A stretch of DNA of 64,000 nt. Origin: an uncultured Oleispira sp. (GTDB lineage: Bacteria > Pseudomonadota > Gammaproteobacteria > Pseudomonadales > Oceanobacteraceae). How positions within the stretch are numbered: the first letter of the stretch is position 1; the number at the start of each line of letters is the position of its first letter. The stretch lies in assembly GCA_913019965.1 (NCBI GenBank), contig CAJVZR010000006.1, positions 1-64,000 on the forward strand. The letters run 5' to 3'. Under the pieces are notes generated by a model. It was not told the DNA's origin, did not search any database, and was given only the letters and a program-made list of their open reading frames with translations. Shown here one piece after another: positions 51,844 through 59,809 of this stretch. The translations under genes and the position numbers were made by a program.

Positions 51844-51870
51844 AGTTGGGCAGAGATACTCTGCCCAACT
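51844..51870. repeat. Perfect 12-bp inverted repeat between two surface-protein genes
   Basis: AGTTGGGCAGAG-TAT-CTCTGCCCAACT on the minus strand: twelve base pairs with a three-base loop. It sits in the 62-bp gap after the repeat lipoprotein stop and just before the start of the 228-residue gene. No T-run follows on either strand, so it is more likely an mRNA processing, stabilising or translation-tuning hairpin than a standard terminator. Confidence 0.6.
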
Positions 51871-51889
51871 GGTCTAATAAAAGCCTTAA

Positions 51890-54154
51890 TTAATAAACAA
51901 GGTTTTCATCTTTATCATTACACGTGCCTTGCTGGCAGTCGGCATTTACCCGAACACCGCCCTCGCGGCCAGGTTCATCCCCCGCTCCAGGTACAACCGA
52001 TAAGCTAGCTGAAAAAGATGCTATAAAATCATCGCTTTGCACTAGAGCAACACCCGCATCACCACCTTGAGTATCAAAAGTAGTAATTTCATCGGGAGTA
52101 GCGTCCCCGCCGTTTAGGCTAATACTACCAGCAACTGAGTTCTCCATAGAAGCAAGGCTATAGAAGCTACCGGCGTGACCCGCACGCTCAATTCCATCAC
52201 CGCCATTTGCGGAAATTGCACCGGAATAGTTCACACTGCCTTCTAGACTAGAAAAGCCGACAGAACCGGCATCTTTACCTTGATTATATAAGTCATCTTC
52301 ATCTTCTTGCTCAGTATCGCTACCGCCGTTGATACTAATGTCACCACTAATCGTTACACCATGGGCCGCTTTCACAAGGACTTTGCTAGTAGAGCCTGGT
52401 ATACCATTGTTAACATCACCAGCATTAGCGCTGATGTTGCCCGCTAGCTGTATTTTAAGAGCACCTGGCTGGAGAAATGGTTGAGCATGGGTGATGATGA
52501 GTTCAACACCTCCACCATTTCCGCCACGAGCAGCACTTTCAGAAGCCGATGGGATAGACGTTCCTGCATTGGCACTTATATCGGTTTCAACCACCATTGG
52601 GCCAGCTAATGGTTTCTCGATTAGGCTGCCGGTATAGTTATTGATACTAACATCACCCGCATTACCCGCTTGAAGGCCATTGCCACCATCAACGATCAAG
52701 TTTTTATAGCCTGCTAGGTAAGTAGGTAAAGCATGGGCCGAATGAGATTGATGAGTTATGTATATATTACCCGCATCACCCGCATCACTACCTTGAGTAA
52801 TGCTTTGATCTTGTTCGTCTTCTACGTAGTTTTGGCTTGAATCACCACCGTTGGCAGACAAGTTACCAGATATGATAACTAAAGATTCACTAGCGACATT
52901 CGAGTCATCATTACCGGTTGCATAAATAATAATATCACCACCTTGGCCTGCTTCTTGGGAAGTTTCGGTGGTCGCGGTATTACCGCCATTAGCAGTAAGG
53001 TTACCGGTATTGATTAAGCGACGATTATTACTCTTAGTTGCACTACCTGAAATTAGGGATAAGTGAATATTACCTGCATCCGTTGCATATCCATCTTCAA
53101 GGGCATCTGCGCCATTTACACTGAGATTAGCAATATTGATCAAGACTTCTTCTGCAATAATCTCGATTTTTTGAGTTGAATCTTGGTCGCTATTATTATC
53201 GCCTTCATTCGCGATGGCAGTGATTAGGCCTGAATTATAAACTTCATCCGCTCGTAGGCTTACTGATCCCGCAAGACCTGCTAAACCGCTAAGTGCTTCA
53301 CCACCTGAGGTATTAATATTGCCTGTATTTTCTAGGAAGGTACTGGTAAATAAGGAAATAGAACCACCTTGGCCTCCATTTACATCACCACTATCTTCTC
53401 CATCAGCACCAATAGCGGATAACTTGCCAGAATTATTTAGAGTGTATGCGGAAATACTAATGTCCCCAGCGCCCTGACCTGCATGCTCGCCGTCTGTGAT
53501 GATATCGCCACTGCCAGAATAAGCCGCTGGATAAAGGCTAATAGAGGTACGCTTATTACGTGCGTTCCATTCAGTATTAGAGACGTAAGTTGAAATGGTG
53601 CCGTTATTTACTAAGTCATTAGCAAATAATAACTCAATGTTATAATCACTTTCAGCTTCAAGAGTTAGAGTTATACCAGCTTCGATAACCAAACCTGTAA
53701 TTTCATTATTCCGAGCTTCAAAATCACTTTCACCGTCATATTGGTAAAGACGGTTTTTACCTTCAGCCATGTAGATCGTACCGGAAGGGGTATTGCTAGT
53801 AATGCGATCAACAGTCTCTACCTCAGTATCTTCAGTGATAGTAACCGCTAACGAACCTAGGTTTACATTAGTCTCGGGCAATTGATAACTTGTATCTGCA
53901 ATGCCAGCTGTCTGAATATTCAGCGCAGCAGGGCTATTGCTTTGTGTGATTTCAATATCACCGCCATTACCGCCTTCTCGAGAGGCAGAGTTGCCACCTA
54001 TCGCAGAAATCGTAGCATTGCCTTCTGTTTGACTAGAAAAACCAACCTGGCTGATGACTTCGTTATTTGAGCTCTTAGAATCACCGCCGCAAGCGGTTAA
54101 TAAAATTGCAGTGGCTAGAATACTGGCTTGGAATGGTGCCTTAGTAATTATCAT
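51890..54154 (-). CDS. Large Gly/Asn-rich repeat lipoprotein, probable surface beta-solenoid
   Basis: 754 residues from ATG 54154 (AAGGAA upstream); the track start at 54244 adds 30 residues before the signal. Lipobox LTAC followed by GGDSKSSNN. From about residue 50 to 735 it is built of irregular units of about 45-60 residues, each with a beta-strand, an (I/L)SANGGD or VNGG(D/N) turn and a GG(D/N)(A/I) strand, such as GNLSANGGDS and GDISINGGSD. This pattern suggests a right-handed beta-helix or solenoid, like large adhesins. The C-terminus has ADCQQGTCND with two Cys. It is lipid-anchored, so probably outer-membrane and surface-facing. Adhesin or EPS-binding role is a guess. Confidence 0.7.
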   Translation of the reverse strand: MIITKAPFQASILATAILLTACGGDSKSSNNEVISQVGFSSQTEGNATISAIGGNSASREGGNGGDIEITQSNSPAALNIQTAGIADTSYQLPETNVNLGSLAVTITEDTEVETVDRITSNTPSGTIYMAEGKNRLYQYDGESDFEARNNEITGLVIEAGITLTLEAESDYNIELLFANDLVNNGTISTYVSNTEWNARNKRTSISLYPAAYSGSGDIITDGEHAGQGAGDISISAYTLNNSGKLSAIGADGEDSGDVNGGQGGSISLFTSTFLENTGNINTSGGEALSGLAGLAGSVSLRADEVYNSGLITAIANEGDNNSDQDSTQKIEIIAEEVLINIANLSVNGADALEDGYATDAGNIHLSLISGSATKSNNRRLINTGNLTANGGNTATTETSQEAGQGGDIIIYATGNDDSNVASESLVIISGNLSANGGDSSQNYVEDEQDQSITQGSDAGDAGNIYITHQSHSAHALPTYLAGYKNLIVDGGNGLQAGNAGDVSINNYTGSLIEKPLAGPMVVETDISANAGTSIPSASESAARGGNGGGVELIITHAQPFLQPGALKIQLAGNISANAGDVNNGIPGSTSKVLVKAAHGVTISGDISINGGSDTEQEDEDDLYNQGKDAGSVGFSSLEGSVNYSGAISANGGDGIERAGHAGSFYSLASMENSVAGSISLNGGDATPDEITTFDTQGGDAGVALVQSDDFIASFSASLSVVPGAGDEPGREGGVRVNADCQQGTCNDKDENLVY

Positions 54155-54347
54155 GACGTTCCTTGTTTGATAATGGGGATTAATACCGGCGGCTAGATTA
54201 GAGCGAAGCATTAGGGAAGTAAATTGGTTAAGCCTGAATCTCATGATTAGGAATGACGTGTTTACTCAATTATTAATCTAAACTCAGCTTTTATTATCGG
54301 TAAAATCAATTTTTCGCCATATTCTGATACAGAATGTGTGGAAAAAT

Positions 54348-54376
54348 TTTAATCCCTTACAAAATGCCGCTATAAT
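54348..54376 (+). promoter_or_regulatory. Probable sigma-70 promoter of cytochrome c5
   Basis: A perfect -10 box TATAAT at 54371-54376 is followed by a GC-rich CCGCGCC discriminator, and a weak TTTAAT lies at a 17-bp spacing upstream. The cytochrome start is about 57 bases downstream. The -10 is convincing; the -35 is weak. Confidence 0.5.
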
Positions 54377-54432
54377 CCGCGCCAGAAATTTAAAATACAC
54401 GGATTAACCGTGATAGCTGAGAGGACTTTTCT

Positions 54433-54837
54433 GTGAAAATGTTACAAGCAATGATGTTATTGGTAGCCACTTTAGTAATGGCTCAAGCTAATGCAAGCAC
54501 TGATGCACAAGCGGAAAAGATCCGTGAGCGTATTAAGCCTGTGGCTGAAGTTTGTGTTCAGGGTGATGATTGCGGTGGCCCAGTGGTTGCAGCTTCAACT
54601 GGCCCACGTACGGGCGACGCGGTTTATGCAGCTGCTTGTGCGGGTTGTCACGCAATTGGTGTTGCTGGCGCACCTAAGAAAGGTGATGTGGCGGCATGGG
54701 ATAAGCGTCTGGCAAAAGGCTTCGACAAGACTTTGGCTAACGCTATCAGCGGCTTGAATGCTATGCCTGCTAAGGGTTTGTGCATGGATTGTTCTGATGA
54801 CGAGCTAAGTGCAGCTATCAAGTTCATGTCTAAGTAA
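54433..54837 (+). CDS. Cytochrome c5 family protein
   Basis: 134-residue periplasmic monohaem c-type cytochrome. Signal peptide MKMLQAMMLLVATLVMAQANA (the track's M is GTG 54433; GAGAGGAC lies a suitable distance upstream). Haem motif CAGCH (in YAAACAGCHAIG), axial Met in the NAMPAKGLCMDCSDDEL region, which also carries the cytochrome-c5 disulfide cysteines (CMDC). It carries electrons in respiratory chains of gammaproteobacteria. It is a single-gene unit with its own strong terminator. In pseudomonads a cytochrome c5 gene is also found close to rep, as here. Confidence 0.93.
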   Translation: MKMLQAMMLLVATLVMAQANASTDAQAEKIRERIKPVAEVCVQGDDCGGPVVAASTGPRTGDAVYAAACAGCHAIGVAGAPKKGDVAAWDKRLAKGFDKTLANAISGLNAMPAKGLCMDCSDDELSAAIKFMSK

Positions 54838-54866
54838 TAAGCAACTCGCTTATTCTTACTAAAAAA

Positions 54867-54899
54867 GAGCCTCAAGCTTACGCTTCAGGCTCTTTTTTT
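54867..54899 (+). terminator. Rho-independent terminator of cytochrome c5
   Basis: GAGCCTCAAGC-TTAC-GCTTCAGGCTC followed by seven T and preceded by an A-run (54861-54866); the 11-bp stem has one mismatch. It ends the cytochrome mRNA. Almost identical to the one at 59736. Confidence 0.93.
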
Positions 54900-54980
54900 A
54901 TGCCTTAAATCTAATCAACATTTTAAGGTTAGAGGTTTAGTTCGCTGTGCTGGATGCAAATGATAATAGGGAGGTTGATT

Positions 54981-57254
54981 GTGTTTAATTTAATTGATAG
55001 GTTTAGGCTATCGAAGGTAAGCCTATTAGTTTTGATGGCAGCCGCATTATTCATAATTAATATTTCGGGTGACCATGTCTTTAACAAGGTTAATAACCTT
55101 AAGTTAGTATTGGTCCTTGGCTGCCTCATCCCTATCAGTCTTTTTGTCCTATCCTCTATAAAAATTATTAATGTCCGAGTCTTAAGCTTACTGACCTTGC
55201 CCATTCTGGCGGTGCTGCCTGGTGCATTGCTGTCTAACCTCCAATTTAGTTATGGGATGGGCTTTGAAATAGCGAGCCAGAGCTTGTGTGTGCTTTGGGC
55301 TTTTATGCTTTTTTTAATTTTGAATGAAAGGAGTAATACTGATTATTGGCAGGTTATTTGGATTTTTATTCCGACAATCTATTTTGTTTGTATTGTCTCA
55401 TTTTTAGAGAAATTAGGATTATCCCCATTAATTAATATACCTCTTAATCCTTTTGAGGCTTGGTCTCTCCATTCTCCTTGGCAGTATGATGGCATTAAGG
55501 GGCGTGTTGAGTCGACCTTTGGCAATATTAATTATTTTGCCAGTTTCTTAATTCAATTATTGCCCGTTAGCTCAGCGCTATTTCTAATCACTCAGTATCA
55601 GCAAGTGACTAAAGATAATAACCGTCTACTAATTCAAACATATGCAGGTATATCGGTTCTATTTATAATAACTGCTCTATTTTTAACTCAAACACGATCA
55701 GCTATTTTTGCTGCGCTGATAAGTATGGGCTTATTTTTAATATTACTCAGAAAAATCGGAATTATACCTAGAAGGATACTGTTAAAGCTTGGAGCTCTCT
55801 CGGTCGTTTTATTGATATGGCTGGGATTATTATTACTGCCTTCAGAGTCCGAGCGATTTAGTTTGTTAATAAAGAAAGAAACTTGGTGGCCAAGAACGAT
55901 CCCTTGGCAAGCGGCATGGAGTTCATTTTTAGCAGCTCCTTTCTTTGGACATGGCATCGGGGCGAGCTACGAATTATTCTTTGAATATGTTGATCCTGAT
56001 AGCCGCTTATTTGCGGGTAATCGAAGCTATAATCACGTACATAATGAGTTACTGCAAATTTTGCAAGAAGGTGGCTTATTTGGTATCGCGACATACCTTA
56101 TCTTTTGGGGAATCCCTTTGGGGTTGGGTATTAAATATATTACCAATAGCCAGCAAAAAGATGCTGCTAAAATTTTAATGGCTGGATTAGTTTGTGGCTT
56201 ACTTGCTTACCATATTCATGGACTATTTTCAGTAGCCCCCAGGATGATTTCCACTCGTATAATCGCTTACAGTTTATTGGTGATCATGATTTGCATATTA
56301 TTAAAGCAATACGCTCAGGCCTGTGTACTGAAACAGGCAGCCAATAACTTTTTCACTAGGGCGACTTATATCGCTGTGTCTCTGACGATAGTACTAATAG
56401 TCAGCTACCTCGCCCCTTTTCTGTATGGTCAGCATCAATATGCGCATGCCTTGACGAATCAAGACCGATATATTGAGCTAATCCAGCTGGCCGATGAATA
56501 CGATGATGTTTATATATTAGATGCGGCGGCAAAAGAGGCTTTCGATCGAAGGGATGCAAATCAGCTGTTAGATATTACGAGGAAAGCCGATCGAGTTTTT
56601 GCTAACTATCGGCAGATGCCGGTTTATCAAGCGTATGCTTTATTTTGGCTTGGAGATATCGATGAGGCCTATCGAGTGATATCTACTTACCAACAAAAGG
56701 ATCGTTATAACTCGTTAGCCACTTCATTATCATTGGCCATTGCTGTCGAAAAAAAATCACAGAAAGGGCTGGTCGAGGGGCTGCAGCGGTCAATAGAGTA
56801 TCAAGCATGTATCAATAAGCTCATAGGTTGTGAGGTATTGAATATTAACCCTGTCCTTGGCAACTTTGCTTTACCCTTTCAAATAATTGATAAAGGGGGC
56901 AAGTGGAATGTATTAATCGACAAATCATTATTGGCTATGTTTTTGGAGTTAAAAACTCAGTTAGCATTAGGTCAGCTCAGTGATGAAGGTGCTTTTACTT
57001 CAATATTAGGTTTACTTGTTGGAGGAGAATTCTTTAAGCCTGAATCAAAGACAGGCTTACCTCTAGGGAGCTTAGATTATGAGAGGTTGTCGGAATATCT
57101 AACTCATCGCAATAAAGACTTATTATCAGTTGAACAGAAACTAGTGCTTTCTAACCAGTTAGAGGAAACAGTAAATTTGGAGGTTTTTTTGAGAACAAGA
57201 TCATTACTTTTAGGAGTGGCAAAGACGATACTTCAGGGCCTAGAAACTAACTGA
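54981..57254 (+). CDS. O-antigen ligase/PglL-type membrane protein with helical C-terminal domain
   Basis: 757 residues from GTG 54981, chosen because GGGAGG lies six bases upstream; the track's ATG at 54954 is the alternative. About 12 TM helices, then a soluble helical, TPR-like C-domain (about residues 490-750). The Wzy_C pattern is visible: TFGNINYFASFL, LTQTRSAIFAALISM, FGHGIGASYELFFEY and NHVHNELLQILQEGGLFGI, with the conserved H-N of O-ligases. It would link a glycan to a lipid or protein acceptor in the periplasm, like PglL or WaaL, or polymerise repeat units. The gene after it encodes a repeat lipoprotein. The pair sits between two near-identical terminators. Confidence 0.82.
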   Translation: MFNLIDRFRLSKVSLLVLMAAALFIINISGDHVFNKVNNLKLVLVLGCLIPISLFVLSSIKIINVRVLSLLTLPILAVLPGALLSNLQFSYGMGFEIASQSLCVLWAFMLFLILNERSNTDYWQVIWIFIPTIYFVCIVSFLEKLGLSPLINIPLNPFEAWSLHSPWQYDGIKGRVESTFGNINYFASFLIQLLPVSSALFLITQYQQVTKDNNRLLIQTYAGISVLFIITALFLTQTRSAIFAALISMGLFLILLRKIGIIPRRILLKLGALSVVLLIWLGLLLLPSESERFSLLIKKETWWPRTIPWQAAWSSFLAAPFFGHGIGASYELFFEYVDPDSRLFAGNRSYNHVHNELLQILQEGGLFGIATYLIFWGIPLGLGIKYITNSQQKDAAKILMAGLVCGLLAYHIHGLFSVAPRMISTRIIAYSLLVIMICILLKQYAQACVLKQAANNFFTRATYIAVSLTIVLIVSYLAPFLYGQHQYAHALTNQDRYIELIQLADEYDDVYILDAAAKEAFDRRDANQLLDITRKADRVFANYRQMPVYQAYALFWLGDIDEAYRVISTYQQKDRYNSLATSLSLAIAVEKKSQKGLVEGLQRSIEYQACINKLIGCEVLNINPVLGNFALPFQIIDKGGKWNVLIDKSLLAMFLELKTQLALGQLSDEGAFTSILGLLVGGEFFKPESKTGLPLGSLDYERLSEYLTHRNKDLLSVEQKLVLSNQLEETVNLEVFLRTRSLLLGVAKTILQGLETN

Positions 57255-57311
57255 CATATAAGTAATTAGTCCGTACAATGTGCTAAAAATATTGAACATG
57301 GAACCTCAGGA

Positions 57312-59711
57312 ATGGAATTCTTAAAAAAGACCTTATCGCTTACCTTATTTGCCGGTTTATTGGCAGGTTGTCAGATAACCGAAGAAGAGAAAGAAAAACT
57401 AGAGCAAGCGGGTGAAAATCTAGAGAAAATCGCAAGTGCCCCTTTTATCGCTTACCCTGCCGAAAATGATACTGTTAATAACTCAGGTGCAATCAGACTC
57501 ATAATTGATGACTCTGTTGATTATAAGTCGATGGCATTAATCGTTGATGGTATAGAGGTTTCGGTAGATGAGGAAGCTCCTTACGAATTCCAGTGGGATC
57601 CTTATTATTGGTCAAATAATGCGAAAGCGACGTTTATAATTCGTGCTATTACTGCTGGCGGTAACTTGCTACGTTCTGAAGTACGGACTGTAGAAATAGG
57701 TGATAATGTTCACAACCTCGTTAAAGTGACCAGTCCTTATGATGGCCAAATTTTACAAAATGTAAACTCTACGGACATCTCATGGACTGCTCGAGCAGGT
57801 GCCGAAAGCTATGATGTTCAAATTAATGGCGTGACTTTTAATACTGAGCAAACGACGGCGAGTATTGATTTACCAACGATTGGACATTATTCAATGTCGG
57901 TGCGCGCGATTGATAGCCAAGGCTATAAAGGCAAGTGGAGTGATGAAAGCCGCATATCTTTAGCGATCCTATCGGCACCTGAAGTGACTAGCCCTTCTGA
58001 TGGCCAAGTCTTACAAAATGTGAATTCAACGGATATCTCATGGAATGCTCGTGATGGTGCCGCAAGCTATGATGTTCAAATTAATGGTGAGATATTTAAT
58101 ACTGATCAAACGACGGCGAGTATTGATTTACCAGCCATTGGTAATTATTCAATATCAGTGCGCGCGATTGATGGCCAAGGACATGAAGGTCAATGGAGCG
58201 ATGAGCGCCGCATATCTCTAACGATCCCATCAGCACCGAGTATTTATAACTCCGACCCTGTTGATGGTGAGAATGATTGGCAAGTTTCATTTAATTGGAC
58301 TGGGGTGCTTGCTGCTAGTTATAAGCTGCAAATTGCAACGGATATAAATTTCACTTCGATATTAGAAGATAAAGATCTTGCTACGACTTCATATTCAGCC
58401 TCATTAGTTGCGGGTATTTATTATGCTCGTGTGCGAACTACCAATGAATTTGGCTATATTAGTCAGTGGAGTGAAGTGAGTACTGTTGAAGTGGGGATGT
58501 TTTCTACGAAAATCGATATGCATACTTATGGTGGCTGGAGTAACGAAGACGCGCCTGTTGATTTTGTAATTGAGGATGAGAGTTTAGTTATTGCTGCAAG
58601 GCAGTCGAATGAGAGTGATGGTAGTGGTGATGATTTTTATGTTTCTAAAGTAAACCTACAAGGAGAAGTCTCCTGGGGAAAAACCTATAAGCCGCAGATG
58701 AACAATCCTAAATCGATCGCAAAAACGTCTAATGGCTACGTATTGCCTGGCAGCGGTACGAGTTGGAAAGATGGCAAAGTAATCGAGTTAGATGATTTAG
58801 GTAATCAATCATGGTTAGCCAGTTATAATAGTTCAGAAGATTTAACGGCCGGCGATCATGGTATTTATACTCAGCAGCGACTTGAAAATATAATTGAAGT
58901 TTCTCCAAGTAAATTTGTAGCGCTTCAGCGTACGTTAAATTGTATCTACACAGGCCCTATTAATGACTGGGGCTATCGCCCTTCTACTTGCCCTAATGAA
59001 AATATAGAAAACAAGGTGAAATTAATTGATCGAACAGGAGGTGCTCCTGTAATAACTGATCACCTGATAGCTCAGCCAGTATCAGGTAGATATGAGTTGT
59101 TTTCACAATTATTACTAACGGAGTCAGGTTTATATGCTGCGGGACGATATACAGCCGCCAATGATTCTTCTCAAGATTCATCGGCTGACGACTTCACTCC
59201 ATCTACCAGTGCCAGCGGTGCCGTGTTATTAAAGCTGAGTAAAACGGATGGCAGTATTATGTCTACCCAAACTGCTGGTGGTATCAAAGATTCATCTTTA
59301 ACCAGCATAGCTGAAACAAAAGCAGGAGATATTGTTGTTGGTTATAATAATTATTACGCAGCGGTTACTTCTACCTTTAAAGCTGATGGTAGTGCAGATA
59401 GCAAAATAGATGGTTCTCAGAAATATGTTCAGGTTGTGGCAGATCCTAATGGTGATGGTTATATTACGCTTGCTCAGCATAGGAATGTAGATGACTACTA
59501 TTTAACTCGTTATAACGATTCTAATATCAAAGTAGGGGAATCGGTTCGATTGTCTCAGTGCTTTAGGGAGCTAAGAGCTAAGAAAATTAAGAGCCACCCT
59601 AAGCATGGTCTAGTCATATTAGGTACGGATAAGTGGGGCTCGAGCTATAGTGATACTCATACCGTTTACTTCAATGTTACAGAAGATTTTAAATATCTTT
59701 GTCCTGAATAA
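57312..59711 (+). CDS. Lipoprotein with Ig/FN3-like repeats and a C-terminal propeller-like domain
   Basis: 799 residues. Lipobox LAGC (Cys about 20), then an acidic coiled segment (ITEEEKEKLEQAGENLEKIA). Three to four beta-sandwich modules follow: one Ig-like (about 43-130), two almost identical FN3-like repeats of 86 residues (139-224 and 225-310, each beginning VTSP.DGQ), and a further FN3-like module (about 312-395). The last 390 residues look like blade repeats of a beta-propeller (FVALQRTLN, IVVGYNNYYAAV, ITLAQHRNVDDYYLTRYN). It should be on the outer membrane, probably surface-exposed, possibly a substrate or partner of the upstream ligase. Function unknown. Confidence 0.7.
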   Translation: MEFLKKTLSLTLFAGLLAGCQITEEEKEKLEQAGENLEKIASAPFIAYPAENDTVNNSGAIRLIIDDSVDYKSMALIVDGIEVSVDEEAPYEFQWDPYYWSNNAKATFIIRAITAGGNLLRSEVRTVEIGDNVHNLVKVTSPYDGQILQNVNSTDISWTARAGAESYDVQINGVTFNTEQTTASIDLPTIGHYSMSVRAIDSQGYKGKWSDESRISLAILSAPEVTSPSDGQVLQNVNSTDISWNARDGAASYDVQINGEIFNTDQTTASIDLPAIGNYSISVRAIDGQGHEGQWSDERRISLTIPSAPSIYNSDPVDGENDWQVSFNWTGVLAASYKLQIATDINFTSILEDKDLATTSYSASLVAGIYYARVRTTNEFGYISQWSEVSTVEVGMFSTKIDMHTYGGWSNEDAPVDFVIEDESLVIAARQSNESDGSGDDFYVSKVNLQGEVSWGKTYKPQMNNPKSIAKTSNGYVLPGSGTSWKDGKVIELDDLGNQSWLASYNSSEDLTAGDHGIYTQQRLENIIEVSPSKFVALQRTLNCIYTGPINDWGYRPSTCPNENIENKVKLIDRTGGAPVITDHLIAQPVSGRYELFSQLLLTESGLYAAGRYTAANDSSQDSSADDFTPSTSASGAVLLKLSKTDGSIMSTQTAGGIKDSSLTSIAETKAGDIVVGYNNYYAAVTSTFKADGSADSKIDGSQKYVQVVADPNGDGYITLAQHRNVDDYYLTRYNDSNIKVGESVRLSQCFRELRAKKIKSHPKHGLVILGTDKWGSSYSDTHTVYFNVTEDFKYLCPE
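57726..58241 (+). repeat. Tandem in-frame duplication, 258-bp period
   Basis: Two copies (57726-57983 and 57984 to about 58241), each coding for one FN3-like module. They differ mostly at scattered positions; shared blocks include GTNACNAGNCC-type starts and identical stretches such as CAAACGACGGCGAGTATTGA. The likeness is too close for ancient modules, so the duplication is recent or kept alike by conversion. Confidence 0.85.
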
Positions 59712-59735
59712 ATACGGTACATAGTGTGACAATTA

Positions 59736-59767
59736 GAGCCTCAAGCTTTCGCTTCAGGCTCTTTTTT
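59736..59767 (+). terminator. Rho-independent terminator after the repeat lipoprotein
   Basis: GAGCCTCAAGC-TTTC-GCTTCAGGCTC followed by six T; eleven-bp stem with the same single mismatch as the terminator at 54867, from which it differs at one loop base. It lies between the lipoprotein gene and the opposing rep gene. The reverse strand has no T-run, so it works rightward only. Confidence 0.9.
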
Positions 59768-59809
59768 ATATCTACGATTTGACTCGATTGAAGAGAAGTC
59801 GATAGCGGA

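Noticed and set aside
51890-54154. Repetitive DNA as CRISPR array or minisatellite
   Set aside because: The repeats are degenerate at the protein level, with no constant DNA repeat or spacer length; the region is one long reading frame.
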